Assembly (NCBI GenBank): GCA_947066105.1
Contig: CAMSYM010000001.1
Span: forward strand, 186,001-250,000
Direction of reading: 5' to 3'
Source of the DNA: an uncultured Clostridia bacterium
Lineage (GTDB): Bacteria > Bacillota > Clostridia > Christensenellales > Pumilibacteraceae
DNA: 64,000 bases
A program made the translations under genes and the position numbers. Positions 47,873 through 58,000 of the stretch are shown one piece after another; position 1 is the stretch's first letter; each line of letters opens with the position of its first letter. The notes below the pieces were generated by a model, which searched no databases, was not told the origin of the DNA, and saw only the letters and a list, made by a program, of their open reading frames with translations.

Positions 47873-47901
47873 TTGACATTGTCAATAAATTGTAGTATAA
47901 T
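47873..47901 (+). promoter_or_regulatory. putative promoter of the alpha/beta hydrolase gene
   Basis: TTGACA-N17-TATAAT. Confidence 0.7.
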
Positions 47902-47919
47902 TAGATCACAGAGGTTTCC

Positions 47920-48978
47920 ATGAGCAAAAAAACCGATAAGAATGATGCCGAGCTTTCGGTCGACGCAGTGATAGACGCGGAAAAAATAATTTTCCCGTCG
48001 ACGCCGTCGACCGATCCGAATGTCGTTCAAGAAGAGCGAAGGCGCAAAACCAAAGTAAAAAACGCGCGCATGATATTCAAAGCGATAGATATCATTTTTT
48101 ACCGTTCGCAAAATTCTTGTCCTTACGTAAATAAGAAAAATATCGATACGATCGCTTGCGATACGGATATCGATTACGATATATGCGTGCCCGACGTGTG
48201 TAAGCTCGATCTGTATCGAGTGCCGACTGCCGAAAAACAGCCTGTCGTGCTGTTGATACACGGCGGCGGGTTTACGGCGGGCGATAAGAAATACCGCAAG
48301 GGCAGGGCGCAGTTTTTCGCTCTCAACGGTTTTACCGTATTCTGTATCAATTACGGGCTTGCGCCCGATTACAATTTCCCCGATCCGTTACGGCATATCG
48401 TGGCGGCGGCGAATTTCGTGTACGACAACGCCGATAAATACAATATCGACCGCGACAGGATATTGGTCGACGGCGACAGCTCCGGCGGATATTATGCGGC
48501 TATGCTCGCGGCTTTCAATTGCACGGACAAACTGAAAAGCGTTTTCGGGTATGCGCCCAAATTCAAGATATTCGGCGCGTTGCTCAATTGCGGCGTTTAC
48601 GACATGCAGACGGTACTCGATACAAAATATCCGTTCGATATAGCCGACGGAGTGATAATAAGTCTTACCGGATTGAGCGGTAAAGACTTCGACAGCTACG
48701 AACACAAGGAAGTTTGTATACCAGTCGATTTCGTAAACGCCCAATTCCCGCCGACATTTTTGATCTATTCGCGCAATGACGCGTTTTGTAAAGGGCAGGG
48801 CGAAGTCATGCTCGACAAACTCACCGAATCGGGCGTGTATTGCGAGCATTACGTAGCGCGACACCCTATGTCCAATCACTGTTTTTCGCTGACGTGGAAC
48901 GGCGAGGACGCTACCGCCGCCAACGAATTGATGATATCGTTTGCCAAGCGGCTCGCCGCCGATAAAATCAAATTTTAA
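47920..48978 (+). CDS. alpha/beta hydrolase (esterase/lipase family)
   Basis: VVLLIHGGGFTAGDKKYRKGRAQ; DGDSSGGYYAAMLAA nucleophile elbow; C-terminal YSRNDAF and HCF. Confidence 0.88.
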   Translation: MSKKTDKNDAELSVDAVIDAEKIIFPSTPSTDPNVVQEERRRKTKVKNARMIFKAIDIIFYRSQNSCPYVNKKNIDTIACDTDIDYDICVPDVCKLDLYRVPTAEKQPVVLLIHGGGFTAGDKKYRKGRAQFFALNGFTVFCINYGLAPDYNFPDPLRHIVAAANFVYDNADKYNIDRDRILVDGDSSGGYYAAMLAAFNCTDKLKSVFGYAPKFKIFGALLNCGVYDMQTVLDTKYPFDIADGVIISLTGLSGKDFDSYEHKEVCIPVDFVNAQFPPTFLIYSRNDAFCKGQGEVMLDKLTESGVYCEHYVARHPMSNHCFSLTWNGEDATAANELMISFAKRLAADKIKF

Positions 48979-49037
48979 ACGGGGTATTCGGTCGTTTTCG
49001 GTTGACTACCGAGCAGTTTAAGTTTATAATAATCAAG

Positions 49038-50519
49038 ATGAAGGAAAAGTTCCAAAAGGTAGTCGACAGTCGTTTCGGCGTCGGTTGCGATAGATTTTGC
49101 AATTCCGTATGTTATATTGCGGTGATCGGCGCGGTTTGTATATTGTGTCACTCTTTTGATATTCCCGTTGTCGGCGCGGCGCTGTTGACGTTATTGCTCT
49201 TGCCCGCGCTGTTATTTTGCAAAAATTCGTTTGTGTTGATGCCGTTCGTTATGATGTGTTCGTTTGTGATATCGGAAGACACGATGCCGCAGTCGGGATA
49301 TTACAACACGCCTTTGAATATGACGTTGCTTTGCATAATGCTCGGAATGCTTGTTTTGGCGTTTGCGTTTAATATCGTTTATTTCGATAAATGGAAGTAC
49401 ATATTCAAACGAGCATACTTGACCGTATCGCTCGTCATACTTACTTTCGGATTATTGATGGGCGGCGTCGGGTCGCCGTCGTTTTCGGGTACGGGGTTCG
49501 GCACGGCGCTGGCAATAGCGCTCACCATGTTTATGCCGTATACGATGATAGTCAATTGCGGCGAGTATAACGGACGAAAGACCGTCGAGTATTTTGCATA
49601 TGCCATGATAGCCGTGGCGGTAGTGATATTCGCCGCCGTCATCAAGCAATATATCAAGTACGATCTCGATATGAGCTATCATCCGAAGGATCTGATAGTT
49701 TTCGGGTATGCGATATCTAACACGGGCGCGGCGTTCGTGGTTATCGCGTTGCCTATAACGTTTTATTTGGTCCACATTTACAAGCACGGTTATTTGTTTT
49801 TGATCGCCGTCGCGTTGGAAATAATCACGATAGTATTGACGTTTTCGCGAGCATCGATATTGGTCACCGTTTTCGGCTCGTTGATCGTTGCTACCGCGAT
49901 GGTGTTCACGAAGAAAAGCGGCGTTCTGTGGTATAGGATAGCCTACGTCGTATGCTTGACTGTCGCACTGACTATCGTCATAGTTTACTGGGATCATATT
50001 TACGTAAAAATACAATCGTTGTTGGCGGGCGAAGTGACCGACAGCGGACGCTCCGATCTATGGTCGGCGGGATTCGCCGCATGGAAACAATATCCCGTTC
50101 TCGGCGTGGGGATATGGTATTTACCGCCGCAAAACAGCTGGTACTATTCCTTTCACTGCACGCCGTTGACGTATTTGTATTGTACGGGCGTAGTCGGGCT
50201 TGCCGCCTATGTATATCACCGATATAAGACTGTTCGGTTGGTGTTTAAAGCCAAACTGACCGACGAACGTATATTCGTCGCGCTATGCGTGCTTGCGATG
50301 GTGATGAACGCTTTGCTGGACATAGGCATGACGTCGCCGCCGCATTTGCTTTATTACGGGATCTTGCTCGGTATTATCGAGTGCGACGTCAATATGGTAA
50401 GATCGAAAGTCGACGCAACGGTTGCGCCCGTCGTGCCGAAAACAGGCGACGGCGTGATCGAAAAGCAAGCAAATGCAGATAATAATTCGGAGGAAACAAA
50501 ACATGAGTTGCAACCATAA
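49038..50519 (+). CDS. O-antigen ligase/polymerase family membrane protein
   Basis: Multiple TM segments; LTFSRASILVTVFGSLIVA; DSGRSDLWSAGFAAWKQYPVLGVGIWYLPPQNSWYYSF. Confidence 0.8.
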   Translation: MKEKFQKVVDSRFGVGCDRFCNSVCYIAVIGAVCILCHSFDIPVVGAALLTLLLLPALLFCKNSFVLMPFVMMCSFVISEDTMPQSGYYNTPLNMTLLCIMLGMLVLAFAFNIVYFDKWKYIFKRAYLTVSLVILTFGLLMGGVGSPSFSGTGFGTALAIALTMFMPYTMIVNCGEYNGRKTVEYFAYAMIAVAVVIFAAVIKQYIKYDLDMSYHPKDLIVFGYAISNTGAAFVVIALPITFYLVHIYKHGYLFLIAVALEIITIVLTFSRASILVTVFGSLIVATAMVFTKKSGVLWYRIAYVVCLTVALTIVIVYWDHIYVKIQSLLAGEVTDSGRSDLWSAGFAAWKQYPVLGVGIWYLPPQNSWYYSFHCTPLTYLYCTGVVGLAAYVYHRYKTVRLVFKAKLTDERIFVALCVLAMVMNALLDIGMTSPPHLLYYGILLGIIECDVNMVRSKVDATVAPVVPKTGDGVIEKQANADNNSEETKHELQP

Positions 50520-51333
50520 TTGCGATACTTGCGGCGAGAAATGCGAGACGCCGCAGACCGATAATCCGCACAAGCTTTCGCGTATAAAGCGTGTGATAGC
50601 CGTGGTGAGCGGAAAGGGCGGAGTGGGCAAATCATCCGTCACGGCGTTGCTGGCGTCCGCTATGCGCCGTAAGGGCTATAAATGCGCTGTTCTCGACGCG
50701 GATATTACCGGCGCGTCTATACCCAAAATGTTCGGAGTGAGCGGCGGATTGGACGGCGACGGTACGGGGATATTCCCCGCCAAATCGATAACGGGCATAA
50801 GCTTGGTATCCGCCAATCTTTTGCTCGAACACGAAACCGATCCCGTCGTGTGGCGCGGTCCCATAATCGCGGGCATGGTCAAACAGTTTTGGACGGACGT
50901 CATTTGGGGCGATGTCGATTATATGTTTATAGACTGCCCGCCGGGAACGGGCGACGTACCGCTAACGGTGTTTCAGTCGATCAAAGTCGACGGCATAATA
51001 ACGGTCACCACGCCGCAGGAGCTTGTTTCGATGATAGTCGAAAAATCGGTCAACATGGCTAACATGATGAAGATACCGATGCTCGGAATAGTCGAGAATA
51101 TGAGTTACGCATTGTGTCCGCATTGCGGCGAGAGAATAAACGTGTTCGGCAACGGCGACGCGGTAAAAGCAGTGGCGCAAAAATTCGGCTTGCCGTTGCT
51201 TGCCGAGATACCGTACGACGCGGCGCTCGTAAAAGCGGCGGACAGCGGCACCGTGGATACCGTCGAGATCGGTTATGCCGATGCGGCGGCGGATATTATC
51301 GAAAGCGGTTTGCCTGTCGTATCGGAAGCTTAG
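50503..51333 (+). CDS. Mrp/NBP35-type Fe-S cluster carrier ATPase
   Basis: N-terminal CNHNCDTCGEKC; VVSGKGGVGKSSVTALLASA deviant Walker A; CPHCG C-terminal CxxC. Confidence 0.95.
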   Translation: MSCNHNCDTCGEKCETPQTDNPHKLSRIKRVIAVVSGKGGVGKSSVTALLASAMRRKGYKCAVLDADITGASIPKMFGVSGGLDGDGTGIFPAKSITGISLVSANLLLEHETDPVVWRGPIIAGMVKQFWTDVIWGDVDYMFIDCPPGTGDVPLTVFQSIKVDGIITVTTPQELVSMIVEKSVNMANMMKIPMLGIVENMSYALCPHCGERINVFGNGDAVKAVAQKFGLPLLAEIPYDAALVKAADSGTVDTVEIGYADAAADIIESGLPVVSEA

Positions 51334-51842
51334 GCTTTGCGCAATAATACGGAATAAGCGTCCGTCAGTTCCGAAAGCGATACTTTACAGTTTTGCGGAC
51401 TGGTAGACGGTAACGGAACGGTCGACGATATGACTTTATTGCCGACCGTTTCGTTGTATTTTTTAAGCAATTTATACGCGGCGCTTCCCGTAGTGAAAAT
51501 TCGGTCGATATTCGGGTGTTTGTCGAGCAAGCCGGCTATATCGTTGTAAACTACGTTTTTTATCGTGCTGTCGGACGCGCCGACTATATCGCAGCTTTCA
51601 ATCACGTCCCACAGCGCAATGCCGTGCGCCAGAGCGAGCGCGGCGCGCTCGTCGTTATCGGTGGTGTAGTTCTCGTTATAAATTGCGGCTAATACCCTCC
51701 AAAAACGGTTTTGCGGGTGCGCGTAATAAAATCGCGCTTGCGCCGATTTGGGCGATAGCATCGAACCGAGTATAAGCGTATCGCACCTGTCGTCGATAAG
51801 CGGCGCGACAATGTCGTGACGTGCTTTGCGTATAGTGTCCAT
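51330..51842 (-). CDS. DNA-deoxyinosine (hypoxanthine) glycosylase, UDG superfamily
   Basis: DTLILGSMLSPKSAQARFYYAHPQNRFWRVL; HGIALWDVIESCDIVGASDSTIKN; IFTTGSAAYKLL. Confidence 0.88.
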   Translation of the reverse strand: MDTIRKARHDIVAPLIDDRCDTLILGSMLSPKSAQARFYYAHPQNRFWRVLAAIYNENYTTDNDERAALALAHGIALWDVIESCDIVGASDSTIKNVVYNDIAGLLDKHPNIDRIFTTGSAAYKLLKKYNETVGNKVISSTVPLPSTSPQNCKVSLSELTDAYSVLLRKA

Positions 51843-51966
51843 AACGATCATATTGTACCATACATTGTGGTAATTGTCGAGCTAACGGCATATAATAATT
51901 ATGTATACACCGTATATATGCTGTATCGGTCGGGTAAAAATTCAGCATAAAATTCCATAAAATCAC

Positions 51967-51995
51967 TTGACAGTAATATGTGTGTATGATATAAT
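51967..51995 (+). promoter_or_regulatory. consensus promoter of the giant LRR lipoprotein gene
   Basis: Exact TTGACA (51967-51972)-N17-TATAAT (51990-51995). Confidence 0.8.
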
Positions 51996-52008
51996 TACCA
52001 AAAGTGAC

Positions 52009-52042
52009 AAAGGCGTCGCAAAGTTTTTTGCGGTGCCTTTTT
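52009..52042 (+). promoter_or_regulatory. terminator-like hairpin in the 5' leader (possible attenuator)
   Basis: aaaggcgtcgcaaa-gttt-tttgcggtgccttt: 14-bp stem (2 G-U pairs), T run 52038-52042, starting a few nt after the predicted +1. Confidence 0.65.
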
Positions 52043-52063
52043 GCATTATCGGAGGGTGTCCCC

Positions 52064-55000
52064 ATGAAACGAGCCAAGTTGCTTTCTACTTTGATAGCGT
52101 GTACCGTTGCCGTGATAGGCGCGACGTTTGTTGCGTGTAACGGCGGCAATATCGACACGCCGCCCGTCGAAGAAGGTCCCGAAACGGGAGTTTATTATTT
52201 CGATACGGGACGCGACGAGTATTTATTGTCGATGTATGACGGAAACAAGGCTACGCTCGTTATGGGCAGTATCTTGACGTCGGGCGAGTATACGATGACC
52301 GACAATAATATCGCATACGAGTTTTCTTCCAAGGATGTAGGCTCGTTGTCCGCAACTTTCGACGAAGCCAACGACGTCGTTACTTTGACGTACAATGAAA
52401 CGGCGATGCGTTTTTTGCGTCGCGTCGAATACGAAGTCAAGTTTGACAGCAATTCGGGCAGCGCCGTGCAATCGATAGTCGTTATCAACGGTAAAACCAT
52501 AGAAAAGCCGACGGACCCGACTCGCGACGGCTATACATTTATCGGTTGGTATACCGACGAGAAGTTCATGACTCCGTTTATGTTCGGGACCCAGCCCGTA
52601 ACGGCGGATACCGTCCTTTATGCGCAATGGGGACAAAAGGTATTCGGACAGGACGAGTTCTCCGTCAAGTTCGACGCGGGCGATCACGAAGGCGCGGTAG
52701 AAATTGCGAGCAAGCAGACCGTCGGCGGCAAGCTTTACGGGCTTGAAACGCCTATTCGCGAAGGTTATGAATTTAAAGGGTGGTGGTACAGCCAAACGGG
52801 CAAAGCCGACGAGCTTACTGCGCGAGTAACGGACAATACTGTTTTTAAAGAAAGTACAACGCTTTTCGCGGTATGGCGCGAAAGTCGATCGGAAGGCAAA
52901 AAACTCCAATCTCCCGTCGTCAGCGTCGGCAGTCAAACGATTTCTTGGGACAGCGTCGTCGGCGCTAATTCTTATAAAGTATCGATAGACGGTCCGCGCG
53001 GGTTTTCGCCGATAGAAGTTACGCGTTCCGAAACGAGCATGTCGGTCAAATTGGACGTAACGGGCAAATATACCGTTACGGTACAAGCGATCTCGCCGAG
53101 TTCCGCCGACAGCAATTCCGAGCCGTCGGTGTGGTACTATACACATAACGCGTTGAACAGGGTCTCGCTGTTCAGTGTTATAGAGTCGTCCAAAACGTTG
53201 CTGTTCAATTCGGTGGAAAATGCCGAAAGATATGCCATAGATATCGATTGCGGCGATAAAGAACACAATCATAACCCGTTCGACAACGGTTCTTCGACTA
53301 ACTTCAATTTTTCCAATTGCGCTATGCAAGAAGGCGGGATCAAATTTATAGTCAAGGCTTATGCGGACGGCTTCGTCGAATCGACGTCCGAAGTATTCGT
53401 ATACAATAAGACGCTCGACGCGATCGGCGAATTAAAATATAATGAAAGCACGCAAACCGTATCGTGGAATTCGGTTCCCGACGCTACGAATTATATAGTG
53501 TCCGTAAAATGCGGTAACGGTTTCCATGATCATTCCGCGATAGATATAGGCAACAAAACGAGCTTCGATATTAAAGAATGCACAAACCCGACCGACGGAA
53601 AAATAGTTGTAAACGTATATCCGCGTACCAAGGGTTACAATTCGCCGTTGCCGACCAAGCTCGAATGCGTTAAGTCTACGCCCGCAACGCCCGGCAATCT
53701 CCGTATAGTGGGCAATTTGCTCCGTTGGTCCGCAATAGAGGGGGATAACGTCAAATATACCGTTAAAGTCGGTTCTGCCGAGTTCGCGGATATTACGACT
53801 AACGAATTCGATCTGTCCGAAATGCCCGACGTGGTTTGGTCGGAAGGCGAAGATTATACTATAAGCGTAAAGGCTACCGTCGGCGAGTATTCGTCGCTGT
53901 ACAGCGATCCGATCGACGCGCGTTATTATTCGCTTAGCACGTCGTTGTCTTACGACTGCAACACAGTTTATTGGCGACACGTTATCGGCGCGGAAAGCTA
54001 CGAGGTCCGCGTCAACGGCAGCGTGAACGTCACGAAAGTCACGGACGGATCTAATTTCGCAAAAGTGGTGTTCGACCGTTCGGGCTTAAACAGAATAGAA
54101 GTAAGATTTATAGCCGAGGACAAGATAGGCGAATGGGCGGATATAACCGTTCGCGCATACGCCGTCAATTTCGATGCTCGCGGCGGCGCGGTAGTTACGG
54201 ACGGAGCGTTGACGACTCAGTATTATGCGGTAGGCGACGAGTTGTTTCTGCCGATCGGCGACGACATTACAAAGGAAGGTTGCGATTTCGACGGCTGGTA
54301 CAACGCGCCGGGCGGCGCGAGCGGTAACGGCACGCGCTTTGAAGACACTTATTTTACAAATGCCGGCGATATGACTCTTTATGCCAACTGGAAAGGCAAA
54401 GAGTACACCGTGACGCTCGATTTCAACGGTTCGGGACAAGAGAGCATAACGGTCAAAGTTACTTACGGTAAAGAGTTTCAATTTCCCGTACCCGAACATC
54501 CCGATCCGATATATGTTTTCGGCGGATGGAACACTACGGCGGCAGGCGACGGTATAGTATTGACCGACTTATACGGTTACAGCAATGGCGGATGGGGTTT
54601 TGCGGACGACAGGACGGTCTATGTAAAATGGATCGCGGCTTTGGAATTCGAGAAAGTTGCGGGCGGCGGCAGTTATTATTATGTCGTTATGGCAAACCAA
54701 AGCTCGATCATTTTTACGATGAACAGTATCAGAGTCCCCGCCGAATATAAACAAGCGGGCGACGATCGAGCGTATCCCGTTACTATGATCTCGGCGAAGA
54801 AGATGTTTCCGAACAATAAGTTTATCAATCTGGAAGTATTTGAAATTCCCGCAACGATCGATTCCATAGGACCGGAAACCTTTCAATATGCTCCCGCAAG
54901 CTTGCGTGAGGTCAATGTTTATGCCGTCGACGGGATAAACGATCCGAAATTTCTTTCGGACGACGGAATTTTGTATTACAATAACTCGACAACGTCGTCT

Positions 55001-58000
55001 GTCGATCTCAGATATTGTCCTATCGGCAAAACGGGCGATTATACGATGTTGAGCGGTGTTTCCAATATACCTACCGACGCGTTTAAAAAATCATCGTTGA
55101 ATTCGCTCACCATTCCCGTCAGCGTTTCCACAATAGCGTATAATGCGTTTCAGTCGTCCAAGATCCGTCGTATAAGCTTTGTTTCTGCCGATAATAACGA
55201 CGTGACGACTAAAATTTACGAAGGCGCGTTTAAGGGCATGGCGTATCTGAATACGATCGATCTGCCTTCGCATAAGATAGTATTCGTCGATTCGTCGGAA
55301 GAAAAAATAGAGAATGTGGACTTTAACGTCGACGTGTTTTACGGTTGTTCGGCGCTGGAAACGATCAATGTTGCGGAAGGCAATGTCGATTACGTATCCA
55401 AAAACGGTTTTCTTTGTGCGAACGACGTCGACTTTACATTGTTGTATTGTCCCAAGTCGTTGAGCGGGGAATTTACCGTTCCCGTCGGGATTTATGCGAT
55501 AGGCAGTAGGGCTTTTTCGGGTTGCACCGAATTAACGAGCGTTATCATACCGCACTGGGTCAAAGAGATCAGATCCAATGCGTTCGGCGGATATTATTAT
55601 AAATTGAGCGGATCTTCTGCCAACAGCACGATGGTCGGGTGCAGTAACCTTAAAAAAGTGGTGTTTAAAGGCGGACGTGTCGGCGGGCTTGCGATAGGCG
55701 ACTATGCTTTCAGCAGCGCGGACGAAAATTATCTCAACGGCGCTTGCAGAAATTTGACGGAGATAGTTTTCGAAAGCGGTTGCAACGTTCAAACGATAGG
55801 CAAAAACGCATTCCGTCATTGTGACGGAGGAAGCAGCTCGACTTCCGATGCGGGGTTGACGTCCATAGTATTGCCTAAAACGCTTCGGGAAATAGGCGAA
55901 GGCGCGTTTTCCTATTGTACCAAATTGACTACGATCGCTTACGAACCCGACGGCGTCGCGCTTGCATTGAAATCGAGCGTATTTTCGAACTGTACGTCAT
56001 TGACGGAAGTATTCTTTCCCGCTAACATTGTCGAGATAGGCAGCGGAGTATTTAACGGTTGCAAAAATTTGAAAAAAGTTACCGTTGCGGAGAACAGCGC
56101 ATATTTCGTGACCTACGACGGCGTATTGTTCGGCAACGCCAAGGACGAATACGGTCAACCTATACGCGATACCGAAAAGAACGAAGACGGCTCCGTTAAA
56201 CTCGACGAAAACGGCAATCCTATTTATGTGACGCAAAAAAATCCGGACGGCTCCGTTAAGCTCGATGAAAACGGCGATCCGATGTATGTGTACGTAGTCG
56301 ATACTATCTTATATTATCCGACGGGCAAGGTCGGGGATTTCATAGTTCCCGAAACCGTTACCAAATTGGGCGGCGGTTTGTTTAGAAACAATTTGGATAT
56401 AACGGGTATCGTTATTCACAAAAACGTCGTATATATAGGCGAAAACGCGTTCGAAGGCTGTAAAAATCTTAAAAAGATAGAGATAGCCGACGGCAATTTG
56501 TCGCTTGAAATAGGCGATAACGCTTTTCAAGATTGTAAAGCGCTCGAAAGTATCGCATTGCCCGATCGGCTTGCGTTCATTCCCGAACGAATGTTCAGCG
56601 GATGCGACTTGTTACAGACGGTTAAAGTAAAAGGCAATATAACCAAGATCGGACCGTATGCGTTTTATCAGTGTAAAGCTCTTACGGGATTGTTCATACC
56701 CAAAACCGTTACGGAGATAGGGCAAGCCGCATTTTGGGGATGTTCCAAACTGGTAAATCTCAACTTCGAACAAGGCATGATCTTGGATGAAGACGGCGCG
56801 ATCGCCAATCCTTTGTATCTTACCGATATAAACGGGTCGCATGACGGCGACGTATTGATGTATACTTTTGCCGATTGTTCCATGCTTTCGACGGTAAATT
56901 TGCCCGAGCGGATGATCAATATAGGTCGAAATTCTTTTTCGGGATGCGGTTCTTTGAAATCGATAAATATACCGAGTACGGTTACTTTTATATCGTACGG
57001 TGCGTTCGGAAGCAATTATTCCAATGCAACGCCGTCTTCTAACGCTACCAAGTTGACGTCCGTAACGTTTGCGGAAGGCGGAAGCAGACCGTTGACGATA
57101 AGCGACGGTTCTTACAGCGATCCGTCAAGCGGTTCCGGGGCGGAGTACTATTACGGTCTTTTTGCGAGCATGCCGCTTACCGAAGTCGTTTTGCCTGAGA
57201 GATTGGAAAGGATCCCCGATTATTGTTTTTACGGTTGTGCGGAGCTTACCGACGTTACCGTTCCCAAAAGCGTGCAAAACGGAACATGGGTGAGCAATTC
57301 CGCTCAGATCATCGCTATCGGAAAATATGCGTTCGGCAAATGTGCCGATTTGAGAAACGTCGTGTTCACGCCGGGCGAAAGCGGCAAATTGACTTTGGGA
57401 CATAATGCGTTTAAAGACTGTACGTCGTTGACCGTATTGAATCTGCCGAGCAGGATCGCCGATTCCAAGGACGCGACGGGCGCAAAGGTCAGCGCGTTCG
57501 GTCAGGAAGTGTACGCTTATAACGGTAAACTCAATACTTCGTCCAATCCCGGCACGGCGTTTAATAATTGCACGAGTTTGGCAGTTATCAATATAGACGG
57601 CGAATGCAAGGATTACATGGCGTATGAAGGTTTGATATACCGCATTGTTCGCAATAATGATACGGGCGAATTGGAAGACGTTACGCTTATGCTTTGCCCC
57701 AAAGCGAAATCGGGAACTGTTATAGTTTCTAAGGACGCTACGAATATAGCGAAAAATACATTCGTCGGTACGTTCGAAAACATTACGGGAATAGAATTCG
57801 AGCAAGGCGGAACGAAAGACCTTACCATAGGCAATAATCCATACAAAGTAAATAACGACACTATCACGGCAGGAGCTGTTTTCGGTAGCGGCATATCCGT
57901 TGCGAGCATTCGGTTCCCTGCGAGATTGACCGAAATTTGCGATAAAGCGTTCGACGGCGCTGTTCGCATAACCGATATTTCGTTTGACGACGGAGCAAAG

